In this document: one piece after another, positions 1 through 9,826 of the stretch
Numbering within the stretch: the first letter of the stretch is position 1
Layout: each line of letters opens with the position of its first letter
NCBI RefSeq assembly: GCF_026240635.1
Contig: NZ_CP110848.1
Location: 1,800,501-1,864,500 of the forward strand
Length of the DNA stretch: 64,000 nt
DNA from: Trichothermofontia sichuanensis B231
GTDB lineage: Bacteria; Cyanobacteriota; Cyanobacteriia; B231
Direction of reading: 5' to 3'
Translations under genes and position numbers: made by a program
Notes under the pieces: model-generated
Told to the model about the DNA's origin: nothing
Database searches by the model: none
Seen by the model: only the letters and a program-made list of their open reading frames with translations

Positions 1-1240
1 CGGTATAGTCAGGAATATCATTGAGGGCTACTGCTATAACTGCACCGAGTTCACCCATGAGAATAAAACCAACATAAATAGCAATTCCCATGAATAGTGC
101 CTTGGCAAAAGATGATACAGCATAATAGCCCGATTTCCCTAGGGCAAGAAGGGTTGGACTGGTTGTGTTCACCAGTACGTTTGGCCACAACCCCAGCGCT
201 AAAAGTGGCAACATCCACGCCGCTTGGGAAAAGTTGTCAGGATATAGAAATTTTATAACTAGATCGCCAAAGCTGCTCAACAAGGCAACGGCAATAGTGA
301 CTGGGACAAGAATCAGTTGATGATTTTTGATCAGCTTAATTCGGAATTCCTGGCGAGGTAAGGATATAAATTTTGCGATCGCCGGGAAAAAAACGCTACT
401 GTTGAGATTTTCCAAAACTTGCCTTGGAATGTCAGAGAGACTATAGGCGATCGTATAGATGCCGAGCATTTCAAAGGAGAAAAGTTTAGCCAACATCAGA
501 CGATCAAGTTGATTGGCTAAAAAAGTCATGGCTGTTGCGATAAAAATCCATCGTCCAAACCTAAAAATATTTTTGGCGACTTCCCGATCGAAACAAAAGC
601 GATTTTTAATTCTTGGATCTAAGAAATGACTCCATGTCATTGTCGTAAATGAGGCGATTAGGTTACCGCCTGCTAATGCCCAAATGCTGGGACTAAAATA
701 GGCCCAAACAATGATAAAAACAATAGATATAACTTGAGAGATAGTTTTAAAGATAATTAACTTACGCAGTGCGAGATCCTTATTAAGGGTAAATTCGGCA
801 GTAGATTTGAATCCGTCTAAAACAACCCCTACGCTCAGGACAGGTAGGAGCCACAGTAATTTTGGCTCATTATAGAATTGAGAAACAGGCCATGCAATGA
901 TCCAACAAAAGAGGGCAATAATAAAGCTCCGAATCACTTGGATAGTCCATGCTGTATTAATAAAAGTTTCATCATTGCGTTTGCTTTGAATAATGTTAGG
1001 GCCGATACCAATATCAGAAAAAAGGTTCAAACCAATCAAGAAGACAAATGCCAATGCCATTAAGCCAAATAATTCTGGTAGCAGCAGGCGCGTCAGAATT
1101 AAATTGCTAGCAAACCGAATTACCTGACTGGTTCCATAACCAGCGACTGTCCAGGCAGCGCCTTTGATGGCTCGTTTTTTGACTTCTGAGGCTTCTTGCC
1201 AATAGGTGCGCAGGTTGGAGGGATGAAATTTTTGAAACAT
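1..1240 (-). CDS. Oligosaccharide flippase (Wzx-like), cut by the left edge
   Basis: Reading leftwards from ATG at 1240 gives an open frame of about 413 residues that runs off the window. After a short cytoplasmic N-terminus (MFQKFHPSNLRTYWQEASEV) the protein is a chain of hydrophobic segments, for example around GAAWTVAGYGTSQVIRFASN and LTRLLLPELFGLMALAFVF. The pattern GxxxxxxxxIRFxxNxxLTRLLxPxxFGxxAL is typical of the MOP/PST family of lipopolysaccharide and exopolysaccharide flippases, which move lipid-linked sugar units across the inner membrane. The C-terminus is missing, so the family length cannot be checked. The start has no competing upstream ATG in frame with a good ribosome site. 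A role in surface polysaccharide synthesis is inferred from the family; the exopolysaccharide genes at the other end of this window are a separate cluster. Confidence 0.8.
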   Translation of the reverse strand, partial: MFQKFHPSNLRTYWQEASEVKKRAIKGAAWTVAGYGTSQVIRFASNLILTRLLLPELFGLMALAFVFLIGLNLFSDIGIGPNIIQSKRNDETFINTAWTIQVIRSFIIALFCWIIAWPVSQFYNEPKLLWLLPVLSVGVVLDGFKSTAEFTLNKDLALRKLIIFKTISQVISIVFIIVWAYFSPSIWALAGGNLIASFTTMTWSHFLDPRIKNRFCFDREVAKNIFRFGRWIFIATAMTFLANQLDRLMLAKLFSFEMLGIYTIAYSLSDIPRQVLENLNSSVFFPAIAKFISLPRQEFRIKLIKNHQLILVPVTIAVALLSSFGDLVIKFLYPDNFSQAAWMLPLLALGLWPNVLVNTTSPTLLALGKSGYYAVSSFAKALFMGIAIYVGFILMGELGAVIAVALNDIPDYT

Positions 1241-1453
1241 GGGTGGGTTGGCTCGATCGAAAGGACAGTTGACGCCAAACTGGGTACCTACACCCGTATG
1301 GTTGGAGCACCCCTGGGGCGGATTGAGAACCAGGCGAGTGCCTAGCAACTTGTCACAATCATCGCCACAGCTAGCCCTTGCTCGCGGCAGCCGCTTGTCC
1401 CTGGCATTACTTGGCCTCAGGGGGGGTAGGCTGCAACTAGCAAGGTTATTAAT

Positions 1454-1480
1454 CTAACACTGGGCTTAATGGTGTGTTAG
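1454..1480 (-). terminator. Weak hairpin after the SGNH hydrolase gene
   Basis: CTAACAC and GTGTTAG form a 7-bp inverted repeat around a 13-nt loop, 24 bases beyond the stop codon of the leftward gene ending at 1505. It is not followed by a run of T, so a terminator role is only a guess. Confidence 0.25.
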
Positions 1481-1504
1481 TCAATATGAGGCATCATAGC
1501 TGAG

Positions 1505-2437
1505 TTATGGCTGGGCTGTCGCTAGGGCCAGTTGTCTAAAGGTATAGAGTGCCGATCGCCACACTAGGTAGCCATTGCCGTTGAGGTGCAGGCCATCAGT
1601 GGTCAAATCCGCCCGCAAGTTGCCGTTGGCATCTACAAAGAGGGGATGGAGATCGAGGTAACGTGCCCCAGCCTCTGCACAAATCGTCGCCAGTGCCCGG
1701 TTCAGTTGGCGAATATCCTCATTACTCAGAGCCAGGAGTTGCTCACGCCCGTCCCAAGTAGCCTGTTCGCCGCTGTGGGGCAGAATCGACTGGATCACCA
1801 CTTCGGCTTGGGGATGCTGCCGTCGTAAATCTCGAATAATCCGCTCTTGATTGCGCAGGACAGTGGCGCTGGGCACCCCGCGAATGAGGTCGTTAATACC
1901 AATCATGACAAAAATCACTTGGGGCTGAACCTCTTGGAATAGCGTCAACCGATCGCGTAAGCCTGCCGAAGTCTCACCCGAAATCCCCTGGTTGAGCCAG
2001 GTATAGTCTGTGGGTAACAAATCGGGAGGAAACCACAGGCTGAGGGAGTCCCCCGCCAAAATTGCTAGATTGGTCGGTTTTTGGGCCGCCATTGCGGCGG
2101 CTTCCCGCTGGAGAATGTCTAGCCAATCCTGGTAGGTGAGTTGATGGCGCGGGCCAATATCCGGCGTGGGGGGGGCCGCGATCGCCGATAACTGGGTGCT
2201 GCCCACCTGGGTCACCGGTACCCAGGCCATGGGGCTAGGGGCTGCTGGGGCGATGGAACTGCCTTTACGGAGTTGATCGGGCCGCAGGAGTGAGAAAACC
2301 GCGATCACCAATACCCCGTTTGCCAGTAACGATAACCAGGCCCAGCTAGGAATTACTTTGCGAACGCGTCTGGACACCAACTCAGATCTCACGGCGGCTT
2401 CGGAATTCACCAGGGATTTGGCTTCGATTTTAACCAC
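1505..2437 (-). CDS. Membrane-anchored SGNH/GDSL hydrolase
   Basis: 310 residues. A single hydrophobic segment lies at about residues 30-50 (WAWLSLLANGVLVIAVFSLL), followed by a Pro/Ala-rich linker and an SGNH hydrolase domain from about residue 125. The blocks are visible: block I LAGDSLSLW with the nucleophile Ser, block II Gly in NQGISGETS, block III VIFVMIGINDLIRG with the Asn of GxND, and block V DGLHLNGNGY with the catalytic Asp and His. Members hydrolyse or transfer acyl esters of lipids or sugars. The N-terminal anchor suggests that the domain faces the periplasm. The neighbouring flippase makes acetyl editing of exported sugars plausible, but nothing in the sequence fixes the substrate. 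Confidence 0.8.
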   Translation of the reverse strand: MVKIEAKSLVNSEAAVRSELVSRRVRKVIPSWAWLSLLANGVLVIAVFSLLRPDQLRKGSSIAPAAPSPMAWVPVTQVGSTQLSAIAAPPTPDIGPRHQLTYQDWLDILQREAAAMAAQKPTNLAILAGDSLSLWFPPDLLPTDYTWLNQGISGETSAGLRDRLTLFQEVQPQVIFVMIGINDLIRGVPSATVLRNQERIIRDLRRQHPQAEVVIQSILPHSGEQATWDGREQLLALSNEDIRQLNRALATICAEAGARYLDLHPLFVDANGNLRADLTTDGLHLNGNGYLVWRSALYTFRQLALATAQP

Positions 2438-2615
2438 GATCGTGTCTTAAGCTCTCTAAAAATCGTATTTGGCTCACATTTGGCGGCAGCCACCGCCCCC
2501 AGTTCTTGGCTTTTGCACGGGTAACCAACAATTGTCCGGAGAAGTTTATCTTGAAAACAGCGGTTTGCCGCCTGGCAACGATAGTGTTTCTCCCCGCAGC
2601 GTGTCCATTGTGACT

Positions 2616-3158
2616 ATGGCTTCCATCTCCAGCCTGCACTCTCTCCCAGTCCAACCCATTACGGCAGCAGCCTTTCAACCCTATGGCCAGTTGATTACAC
2701 CCATGCCCGATGCCCACCCCTATGGACCCGACAATGCCCAGTTGGTCCTCTCCCCCGGTATCCCCCGTTTTTACCTGATGCACCTGACCTATCGGGGCCG
2801 ACGATTTCATCAAATGACCCGTCATGTTGCCTGCACCCAATGCTTGGGGTCCCTAGCCGGGAAAAGCTGGTTCTTGGCCGTCGCACCCCCGAGTGGCCCC
2901 GATCACCCCGATCACCCCGATCGCGCCGCTCTCCAAGCCTTCCAGATTCCTGGTAACTGTTTTGTGAAATTGGCGATCGGCACCTGGCACGCCGGTCCCT
3001 ACTTCGATCACCCATTTGTGGATTTCTACAACCTGGAACTCAGCGACACCAACGAAGTTGACCACTTCAGTTATGACTTTCAGCAAGCGGAAAATGTCAT
3101 CTTTGAGTTAGTCGGGGGTGTACCCGATACGGAGACCTCTCACGATCATCCGGACTAG
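2616..3158 (+). CDS. Ureidoglycolate lyase family protein (AllA-like)
   Basis: 180 residues from ATG 2616; the frame stays open upstream to 2469, but the extra 49 residues look non-coding. The body matches ureidoglycolate lyase (ureidoglycolate hydrolase family): AAFQPYGQLITP near the start, RFYLMHLTYRGRRF, the His-rich centre RHVACTQCLGSLAGKSWFL, and the C-terminal GTWHAGPYFDHPFVDFYNLE. The enzyme splits ureidoglycolate to glyoxylate and urea in purine (allantoin) breakdown. No other allantoin genes are in this window, so a pathway role is inferred from the family alone. It is divergent from the SGNH gene. A short run of CACCCCGAT repeats lies inside the gene (about 2900-2920) and lengthens a loop. 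Confidence 0.72.
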   Translation: MASISSLHSLPVQPITAAAFQPYGQLITPMPDAHPYGPDNAQLVLSPGIPRFYLMHLTYRGRRFHQMTRHVACTQCLGSLAGKSWFLAVAPPSGPDHPDHPDRAALQAFQIPGNCFVKLAIGTWHAGPYFDHPFVDFYNLELSDTNEVDHFSYDFQQAENVIFELVGGVPDTETSHDHPD

Positions 3159-3197
3159 GCCGTTACAATAGAACCCAGGCACTATTAAGTTTTGTAT

Positions 3198-4103
3198 ATG
3201 GCAGATCAGCTAATACGGGCAACGGCAGCCGACGGGGGCATCCGGGCCGTGGGGACGATCACTACCCGCCTAACCGAGGAGGCGCGACAGCGCCATAAGC
3301 TCTCCTATGTAGCCACGGCGGCCCTAGGGCGGACAATGGCAGCGGGGTTGTTGCTGGCTTCGAGCATGAAGCGTGAGGATGCACGGGTGAATATCCGTGT
3401 GGAGGGGAATGGTCCGCTAGGGGGGATTTTGGTCGACGCCCGGCCTGACGGCACGGTGCGGGGCTATGTGTCCAACCCTAGTGTGGAATTACCGCCGAAT
3501 GCGATCGGTAAATTAGACGTGGGCAAGGCGGTGGGGCCGGAGGGCTACCTCTACGTCGTGCGGGATGTGGGCTATGGTTATCCCTATTCGAGTACGGTGG
3601 AATTGATATCGGGTGAGATTGGCGATGACATTAGCCACTACCTGATCACCTCGGAGCAAACTCCCTCAGCGCTGCTGTTGGGCGTCTTTGTGGGGGCGGA
3701 GGGGGTGACGGCAGCGGGCGGATTGCTGCTTCAGGTATTACCACGGGCGGCACGGGATGAGTCGTTGATTCAAACCTTGGAAAGTCGTGTGGCCCAACTC
3801 TCTGGCTTCACCCCCCTGCTGCGATCGGGAAAATCCCTCACCGATATTTTTCAAGATCTCTTGGGGGATATGGACTTACAGATTCTGCCCGATCGCCGTC
3901 TGGTCCGATTCCACTGTGGCTGTTCCTTCGATCGGGTTCTCGGTGCGCTGAAACTCCTCGGCGAAGTTGAACTTCAGGACATGATCGAAAAAGATGACGG
4001 GGCGGAAGCGACCTGCCATTTCTGCGGTGAAGTGTACCGGGCCAGTAGTGCTGAGTTGGCCGATTTAATTACGATTCTGCGCGAGGAGGCAACGGCGCGG
4101 TAG
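3198..4103 (+). CDS. hslO: Hsp33 redox-regulated chaperone
   Basis: 301 residues from ATG 3198 (an in-frame ATG at 3192 is two codons upstream). N-terminal MADQLIRATAADGGIRAVGT and LGRTMAAGLLLASSMK are classic Hsp33. The C-terminal zinc site is intact: CGCSFDRV followed by CHFCGEVY, giving the four cysteines (CxC and CxxC) that bind zinc when reduced and form disulfides on oxidation, switching on holdase activity. Acts in the cytosol against oxidative unfolding. It starts 39 bases after the AllA-like gene, so co-transcription is possible. Length fits the family. Confidence 0.95.
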   Translation: MADQLIRATAADGGIRAVGTITTRLTEEARQRHKLSYVATAALGRTMAAGLLLASSMKREDARVNIRVEGNGPLGGILVDARPDGTVRGYVSNPSVELPPNAIGKLDVGKAVGPEGYLYVVRDVGYGYPYSSTVELISGEIGDDISHYLITSEQTPSALLLGVFVGAEGVTAAGGLLLQVLPRAARDESLIQTLESRVAQLSGFTPLLRSGKSLTDIFQDLLGDMDLQILPDRRLVRFHCGCSFDRVLGALKLLGEVELQDMIEKDDGAEATCHFCGEVYRASSAELADLITILREEATAR

Positions 4104-4149
4104 AGGAAAAAGAGGAGAGAGAAAATGAGGGGGCGCATCCTCGTTTGGC

Positions 4150-4215
4150 AACAAGGCAGCCTTCAGCCCCCAACCCCCTTTCTCCCAAACGGGGTGAGGG
4201 CCGCAAGAGGGGGAT
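4150..4215. repeat. Partial copy of the family B/C repeat core
   Basis: The stretch around CAACCCCCTTTCTCCC and GGGGTGAGGGCCGCA matches the right half of the dispersed family B/C core. Outer inverted ends are missing. It fills most of the spacer between hslO and anmK. Confidence 0.55.
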
Positions 4216-4256
4216 GCTTGTAACCCCTGATCACTGCAACCGGGAGATACTGCGGA

Positions 4257-5528
4257 ATGCGGGTCGTGGGCTTGATGAGTGGCACGTCAGTCGATGGGAT
4301 TGATGCGGCCTTGGTGGAGATCGCGGGAACCACCTTTGATCTGCAGGTGAACTGTCTGGCAGCGGCAACCTATCCCTATCCGGCGGCTCTACGGCAGCGC
4401 ATTCTCGATCTAGCAGGCGGGGGGGTGATGTCCCTGGCGGCGTTGGCTGATCTGGATGAGGCGATCGCCCAGGTCTTTGCCACGGCGGCTTGTGAGATTC
4501 AACAGGGCTGTCCCGCGGCTGAGCTGATCGGTTCCCACGGCCAAACCGTTTACCACCGCCCACCCGGTCAGCCCCATCCTCTGGGCTATAGTCTTCAGCT
4601 TGGACGCGGGGCTACGATCGCAGCCCTCACTGGCTTGCCGACTGTTACCAACTTCCGCGCTGCTGACCTCGCGCTGGGGGGCCAGGGCGCACCGCTGGTC
4701 CCACGGGTTGATGCTTACCTTCTCAGCGATTCCCAGCAGGATCGCTGTGTGCAAAATATTGGTGGCATTGGTAATGTAACCTATCTCCCTGCCTGGGGAC
4801 CGATCTTGACCCCTGCTAACCCTGTGATAACGGCTCATGCCGACTTCACCGCGTTTACGCAGCCTCTTCCAGAGGAAGTCGCCCGCTGGGAACAGCAGAT
4901 CAAAGGCTGGGATACGGGTCCTGGTAACATCTTGCTGGATTTAGCGGTTCAACACTTCTCCCGAGGACAGCACACCTATGATCAGGATGGGGTTTGGGCG
5001 GCCCAAGGCACGGTCTGTCAAGCCCTCGTGGAGCAATGGCTGTGCCAACCGTTTTTCCAGCAGCCACCACCCAAATCAACGGGCCGTGAGCACTTTGGAC
5101 GAGACTACCTTCAGCAATGCTTAGCCGACGGCGATCGCTATGCCCTCTCGCCTGCTGACCAGTTGGCCACCCTGAGTGAGTTCACGGCGGCAACGATCGC
5201 CCACAGTTATCGCACCTACCTGCCGCGCCTGCCCCACCAGGTGTATGTTGCCGGCGGGGGTGCCTTTAATCCTGATCTCATGGGCCGCTTAGCACGGTTA
5301 CTGGCCCCGATCCCCGTCGCCACCACGGAAGCGTTAGGGTTAAGCGTTGCCTTCAAAGAGGCGATCGCCTTTGCGGTGCTGGCCTATTGGCGGTATCAGG
5401 ATCTTCCTGGTAATTTACCCAGTGTGACCGGGGCACGCGCCCTCGTTCCCCTAGGCGACCTCTCTCCAGGTGGCACGCGCCCAGACAATCGCGTAGAATC
5501 CCGTTCAGGGAGACCAATAGCTCGATAG
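4257..5528 (+). CDS. anmK: Anhydro-N-acetylmuramic acid kinase
   Basis: 423 residues. N-terminal [20 protein letters not shown] is the family signature. Further motifs: [13 protein letters not shown] with the catalytic Asp region, [13 protein letters not shown] (substrate loop), [13 protein letters not shown] (phosphate binding) and [14 protein letters not shown]. The enzyme opens and phosphorylates 1,6-anhydroMurNAc in cell-wall recycling. At 423 residues it is longer than the usual 370-390; the extra length includes an insert around residues 185-210 ([15 protein letters not shown]) and a C-terminal tail after [12 protein letters not shown] that may not be folded. It is the only gene of the pathway visible here. 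Confidence 0.93.
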   Translation: MRVVGLMSGTSVDGIDAALVEIAGTTFDLQVNCLAAATYPYPAALRQRILDLAGGGVMSLAALADLDEAIAQVFATAACEIQQGCPAAELIGSHGQTVYHRPPGQPHPLGYSLQLGRGATIAALTGLPTVTNFRAADLALGGQGAPLVPRVDAYLLSDSQQDRCVQNIGGIGNVTYLPAWGPILTPANPVITAHADFTAFTQPLPEEVARWEQQIKGWDTGPGNILLDLAVQHFSRGQHTYDQDGVWAAQGTVCQALVEQWLCQPFFQQPPPKSTGREHFGRDYLQQCLADGDRYALSPADQLATLSEFTAATIAHSYRTYLPRLPHQVYVAGGGAFNPDLMGRLARLLAPIPVATTEALGLSVAFKEAIAFAVLAYWRYQDLPGNLPSVTGARALVPLGDLSPGGTRPDNRVESRSGRPIAR

Positions 5529-5626
5529 TATCGATATGCCTGCGGTGGGATATAGGGATGTTCGCCTCACATCGCCGCAGGGGAATTGTATCGGGCGTGA
5601 TCGCCAATTGATGCCGGGGTAACACT

Positions 5627-6076
5627 GTGTCGCATACTTTTTTATTAGAACCAGGGCGGTGGTTGCTGCAAGGAAACTGGCTCGATCGCGATGGGATGCC
5701 TATCACGATTAAGGGAAAAACCCTCGTTGCCTGGACACGTGACAATTGGTTCACGATGGTGACATTATTAAAGTTTCCGGGTGCAGCACGGGACGATATT
5801 ACGTTCCAGTACAAAGGGCGTTTGAACCTGGGTGAACGCCAGTATACGTTTGTCCTTCACCATAGCGAGTTAGGACGTGTCGAAGGGGAAGGTTGGATCG
5901 CACCTGCCTCGATCGTGCAACGATACTGGGTCTTAGGCGATAAACAGCGGCGGAGTGGGTTTGAAACCATTCACCGGGTTGACGATAACACCTATTTTCT
6001 CGCTAGTGCGGTGATTGAGGCAGGCCGCAATTTGATCAGTACGATGGAGGCAACCCTTGAGCGGCAGTCAGACTAA
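5627..6076 (+). CDS. Conserved-looking hypothetical protein, possible small beta-barrel
   Basis: 149 residues from GTG 5627. I do not recognise the family. The protein has no signal peptide or membrane segment. Alternating hydrophobic residues (GRWLLQGNWLDRDG, FTMVTLLKFPG, RQYTFVLHHSE, GRVEGEGWIAP, NTYFLASAVIE) suggest a beta-rich fold, perhaps calycin-like; that is inference from pattern only. It stands alone between anmK and the kinase gene, on the same strand as both. Good codon bias and a clean frame argue that it is real. Confidence 0.6.
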   Translation: MSHTFLLEPGRWLLQGNWLDRDGMPITIKGKTLVAWTRDNWFTMVTLLKFPGAARDDITFQYKGRLNLGERQYTFVLHHSELGRVEGEGWIAPASIVQRYWVLGDKQRRSGFETIHRVDDNTYFLASAVIEAGRNLISTMEATLERQSD

Positions 6077-6218
6077 TCCGTTGGTCAGGCGAGCGTCAGC
6101 CTGAGATCAGGTTGAAGGGTTCCCAGCGGCAAGCTGCTGCCCCGCGTCCTTTGTCCACTGTATCCTGAGCCGCTTTTGGCGTTGTGAAGCTATCGGTTGT
6201 CCGGTTGGCCCACGTATA

Positions 6219-7865
6219 ATGACAGACCCAAAACTTGGTCGCATTCTCGAAAATCGCTATCAGTTAGTAGAACTGGTGGGTAGGGGGGCAATGGGCCGGG
6301 TATACCGTGCCCAACATGTCCTCCTACGGGGAACATTTGCTGTTAAGTTCTTAGCCCAAACGCTCTTGAATGCGCCCATGCGCGATCGCTTCTTTGCTGA
6401 GGCACGGGTCTGCGCCCTCCTGGGGCAGAAAAGCATTCATATTGTCCGGGTAATTGACTATGGGGTAGATGAGGATGAAATCCCCTTCTACGTTATGGAA
6501 TACCTGGACGGGCGTAACCTCACCGATATCATTAACGAGTCTCCCCTAACTCTCCCGCGGTTTCTGAATCTCACCCACCAGATTTGCCTGGGTCTACAGT
6601 GCGCCCATCAGGGGGTCCCGATTGATGATGCTGGGGACGTTCGCCCCATCATTCATCGGGATATCAAGCCACGTAATATCGTGGTGGTACAGGACAATAC
6701 CCTGGGGGAGTTGGTCAAGATCCTGGACTTTGGCATTGCCACCCTGTTGCAGGGTGAAGGGGGTAACAATCCCCAGGCCAATAAGTTTATGGGCACCCTG
6801 GCCTATTCCTCACCGGAACAAATGGATAGCCAGGAATTGGATGGTCGCTCGGACATCTACAGCCTGGGCATTGTCATGTTCCAGATGTTGACGGGCAAAC
6901 TGCCGATTCACACCCCCGGACGCACCTTTAAGGATTGGTACCACGCCCACAAAACCCAGGTGCCGCGATCGTTTCAGGAGGTTGACCCTAACCTGAAGCT
7001 CCCCAAGGCACTGGAATCCCTGATCATGGACTGCTTGGCTAAGTCGCCTGCCGATCGCCCCCAAAATATCGATGCGGTGATTGATGCCCTGCGGCCTCTG
7101 CTCCAGCGCTATGGCAATGGTCAGGAAATTGGACGACGAATTGGCGATGCCCTCTCACGGGTTCCTGTCGTCGCCGAGTCGTTGGTGGAAAAGGCGGCCA
7201 CCTCGGATGAGGCATCGGCAACCGAAACCAATGGCGCCACCCCCATCGATCATGCGGTCAAGGTGGTGTATTCCACTTCAGAGCGGCTTTCGGCCTTTGA
7301 AGCCTTTTGGCGTCAACTAACGTGGCCCAGTGGAATGCCGATTGCCCAGATTGTCTTTTCCAAAAATATCGAAACCCCGAAAGGGCGTATGGCTACCCTG
7401 TGGACCATGTTGTCTGAGGACGAAATTAACTATCTGCGTAACAGTAGCCTTTACAACCACTTCTATAAAAACTTCCTGGGGATCATGTCCCCCCACCCCA
7501 CTGTCCTGTGGATTACGGCCCTTTACAACCGTTTTCGTCATCAGGAGCGCGGCCCGCGTTGGTTCAGTTGTTATCTCGATTTACAATCCCCTACCGGTCA
7601 AGAAACTGTCCGCCTTTTGACTGAGCGGGGGACTTATCGCCTGTTGTTTTTTAGCTTGGAACCGCCGCACACCTGTCTCCATGCGGTTAAACTCAAGATT
7701 CACCCCTACCAATGCCAACTGCTCCAACGGTGGGTACTGACGGGTACCACCTGGAAGTCGATCGGCAATTTCAACGAAAGTAAGGAAATCCTTAAGCAAG
7801 AGTTGGAAAAACTCAAGCCTAGGGTTCAGACGGATTTGGAAAATGCCAGTAGATTAAGGGAGTAG
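6219..7865 (+). CDS. Serine/threonine protein kinase with a novel C-terminal domain
   Basis: 548 residues. Kinase domain at about residues 13-290 with all key parts: glycine loop GRGAMGRVYRA, the lysine in FAVKFL, HRDIKPRN (catalytic loop), DFGIA (Mg binding), GTLAYSSPEQ (activation loop end) and DGRSDIYSLGIVMFQMLTG. It is a PknB/Hanks-type kinase. Residues 350-548 form a separate unit I cannot assign (SAFEAFWRQLTWPSGMPIAQ ... GPRWFSCYLDLQSP ... LLFFSLEPP), ending in a Lys/Glu-rich helix. No transmembrane segment, so soluble. It converges on pyk with only three bases between the stop codons. Phosphothreonine-reading FHA proteins encoded at 34.6-39.8 kb are possible, unproven, partners. Confidence 0.9.
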   Translation: MTDPKLGRILENRYQLVELVGRGAMGRVYRAQHVLLRGTFAVKFLAQTLLNAPMRDRFFAEARVCALLGQKSIHIVRVIDYGVDEDEIPFYVMEYLDGRNLTDIINESPLTLPRFLNLTHQICLGLQCAHQGVPIDDAGDVRPIIHRDIKPRNIVVVQDNTLGELVKILDFGIATLLQGEGGNNPQANKFMGTLAYSSPEQMDSQELDGRSDIYSLGIVMFQMLTGKLPIHTPGRTFKDWYHAHKTQVPRSFQEVDPNLKLPKALESLIMDCLAKSPADRPQNIDAVIDALRPLLQRYGNGQEIGRRIGDALSRVPVVAESLVEKAATSDEASATETNGATPIDHAVKVVYSTSERLSAFEAFWRQLTWPSGMPIAQIVFSKNIETPKGRMATLWTMLSEDEINYLRNSSLYNHFYKNFLGIMSPHPTVLWITALYNRFRHQERGPRWFSCYLDLQSPTGQETVRLLTERGTYRLLFFSLEPPHTCLHAVKLKIHPYQCQLLQRWVLTGTTWKSIGNFNESKEILKQELEKLKPRVQTDLENASRLRE

Positions 7866-7868
7866 CTT

Positions 7869-9650
7869 CTAGCCAATCGTCCCGGCATAGATAATGCCCC
7901 TAGGCATATCCAAGGTGAGCAGGGTACCGTCTCGAATAATTTGGGTTGCATTTTTGACCCCAACAATTACGGGGATGCCTAACCGGAGGCCAATGACTGC
8001 GGCATGACTGGTCAGGCTTTCATCCTCTGTGATCACGCCAGCGGCTTTCCGAATCACGTCGACATAATCGGCGCTGGTGTGGGAAGCCACTAGGATTTCG
8101 CCCACGTTGAAGTTGCTGATGGTGTTGCCGTTGGTGGCTACCCTGGCCCGTCCACAAATCATGCCTTGGCCAATACTGATACCGCGACAGAGGATGGCAG
8201 TGACGAGTTCCACTTTGATCAGGTCGGTAGAACCCGGAACGCCCTGGAGCGTACCAGCGGTCATCACCACTAGGTCGCCTTCGGCTACGAGGGATTGTTC
8301 TTGGGCAATGCTAAGGGCAGCTTGGGAGGTTTGATCTGTAGAGGCCAGATCCAGTACCAACAAGGGTTTAACGCCCCAAACCAGTTGCAGCCGTCGGGCC
8401 ACATCGACGTGGGGGGTAACTGCCAGGATGGGGGTTTTGGGACGGAATTTGGAGACGTTGCGGGCGGTGGCGCCGGTCTTTGTTAGGGTCATGATGGCAG
8501 CTGCCCCTAATTGTTCGGCAATGTTGCCCACTGCCTGACTGATGGCATTGGGGATCGATCGCTTGCGAACCCCGGTCGCATCGGCGTCGGCCCAGGTTTG
8601 GGGTAAAGCCCAGATCGATCGCTCCTGTTCAATACGCTGGGCAATTTTGGCCATTGTCGCCACGGCTTCGACGGGATACTGACCGACAGCGGTTTCGTTG
8701 GAAAGCATGATCGCGTCAGTCCCATCCAGAATCGCATTGGCGACGTCGGAGATTTCGGCGCGGGTGGGTCGGGGATTGTTGACCATACTGTCGAGCATTT
8801 GGGTGGCGGTAATGACCGGGATCCCCAGACGATTAGCAATGCCAATCAGGCGCTTTTGCAAAATGGGTACGTCTTCAGCAGGCAGTTCCACCCCCAGATC
8901 CCCCCGTGCCACCATGACGCCATCGCAGAGGGACAGGATTGCCTCCATTTGTTCGATCGCTTCGTGCTTTTCGATCTTGGCGATCACGGGTACTGACTTG
9001 TTGGCATTGGAAATCAGTTCCTTAATTTCCAGTACATCCTGGGGATTGCGCACAAAGCTAAGGGCGACCCAATCTACGCCTTGATCCAGACCAAACATAA
9101 GATCTTTGCGATCCTTATCTGTTAGGGCCTTGATCGATAGGTAAACTCCTGGAAAATTAACCCCCTTATTGTTCGATAGCGTGCCGCCCACGACCACCCG
9201 ACAATGGAGAAGGCGCTGGTCACGATCGACGGCCTCAACGCACATTTCTACTTTGCCATCATCCAGCAGGATGGTGGCGTTCTCTGGTACCTCATCCGCT
9301 AAGGGTTCGTAAGTCACGGAAGCAATTTCCTGGGTACCGATGACGGGCTTACTGGTCAGGGTGAAGCGATCGCCCCGTTTTAGCGTGATTGACCCGTGCT
9401 CAAATTTACCCAGGCGAATTTTTGGCCCCTGGAGGTCCTGGAGAATCCCGACGGGTTGATTCAGTTCAAATGAAACCTGGCGGATCAGACGAATACTCCG
9501 CTGGTGATCGTCATGGCTACCGTGGGAAAAATTGAGGCGCAGGGTTGTCGCACCTGCCAGAATCAACTCGCGCAGAACATCTGGCTTACTGGTTGCAGGT
9601 CCGATCGTGGCCACAATCTTAGTGCGTCGCTGAGGCTCGCCAGGTAACAT
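7869..9650 (-). CDS. pyk: Pyruvate kinase with C-terminal PEP-utiliser domain
   Basis: 593 residues. Begins MLPGEPQRRTKIVATIGPAT, the usual pyruvate kinase start. Seen: LRLNFSHGSHDDH, the active-site block VIAKIEKHEAIEQMEAIL with the catalytic Lys, MVARGDLGVELPAEDVP, TATQMLDSMVNNPRPTRAE, and ATGDA-type region DGTDAIMLSNETAVGQYP. After the A/B and C domains (to about 475) an extra domain of about 110 residues carries the PEP-utiliser phosphohistidine-like motif ITEDESLTSHAAVIGLRLGI. This extended form is common in cyanobacteria and Bacillus-type enzymes. It catalyses PEP plus ADP to pyruvate plus ATP in the cytosol. Monocistronic by position. Confidence 0.96.
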   Translation of the reverse strand: MLPGEPQRRTKIVATIGPATSKPDVLRELILAGATTLRLNFSHGSHDDHQRSIRLIRQVSFELNQPVGILQDLQGPKIRLGKFEHGSITLKRGDRFTLTSKPVIGTQEIASVTYEPLADEVPENATILLDDGKVEMCVEAVDRDQRLLHCRVVVGGTLSNNKGVNFPGVYLSIKALTDKDRKDLMFGLDQGVDWVALSFVRNPQDVLEIKELISNANKSVPVIAKIEKHEAIEQMEAILSLCDGVMVARGDLGVELPAEDVPILQKRLIGIANRLGIPVITATQMLDSMVNNPRPTRAEISDVANAILDGTDAIMLSNETAVGQYPVEAVATMAKIAQRIEQERSIWALPQTWADADATGVRKRSIPNAISQAVGNIAEQLGAAAIMTLTKTGATARNVSKFRPKTPILAVTPHVDVARRLQLVWGVKPLLVLDLASTDQTSQAALSIAQEQSLVAEGDLVVMTAGTLQGVPGSTDLIKVELVTAILCRGISIGQGMICGRARVATNGNTISNFNVGEILVASHTSADYVDVIRKAAGVITEDESLTSHAAVIGLRLGIPVIVGVKNATQIIRDGTLLTLDMPRGIIYAGTIG

Positions 9651-9826
9651 GGATAGCTTTAGGAAAATGAATGATGCAAGGCGGATATTAGCATGGGGAT
9701 GAGACCAGATGACAAGTTGGGGAGAATTCTTAAGGAGTTGAGGATTCGCTACGATACGATCGGCCTCAAAAGCGGGCGCACGTCCCGCACGGGTGCCCTA
9801 GCGTAATGGCTTCGCAGGAGAATCGT

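Noticed and set aside
2430-2840. Minus-strand frame over the AllA-like gene
   Set aside because: It is a shadow of a well-supported gene with family motifs in the plus strand.
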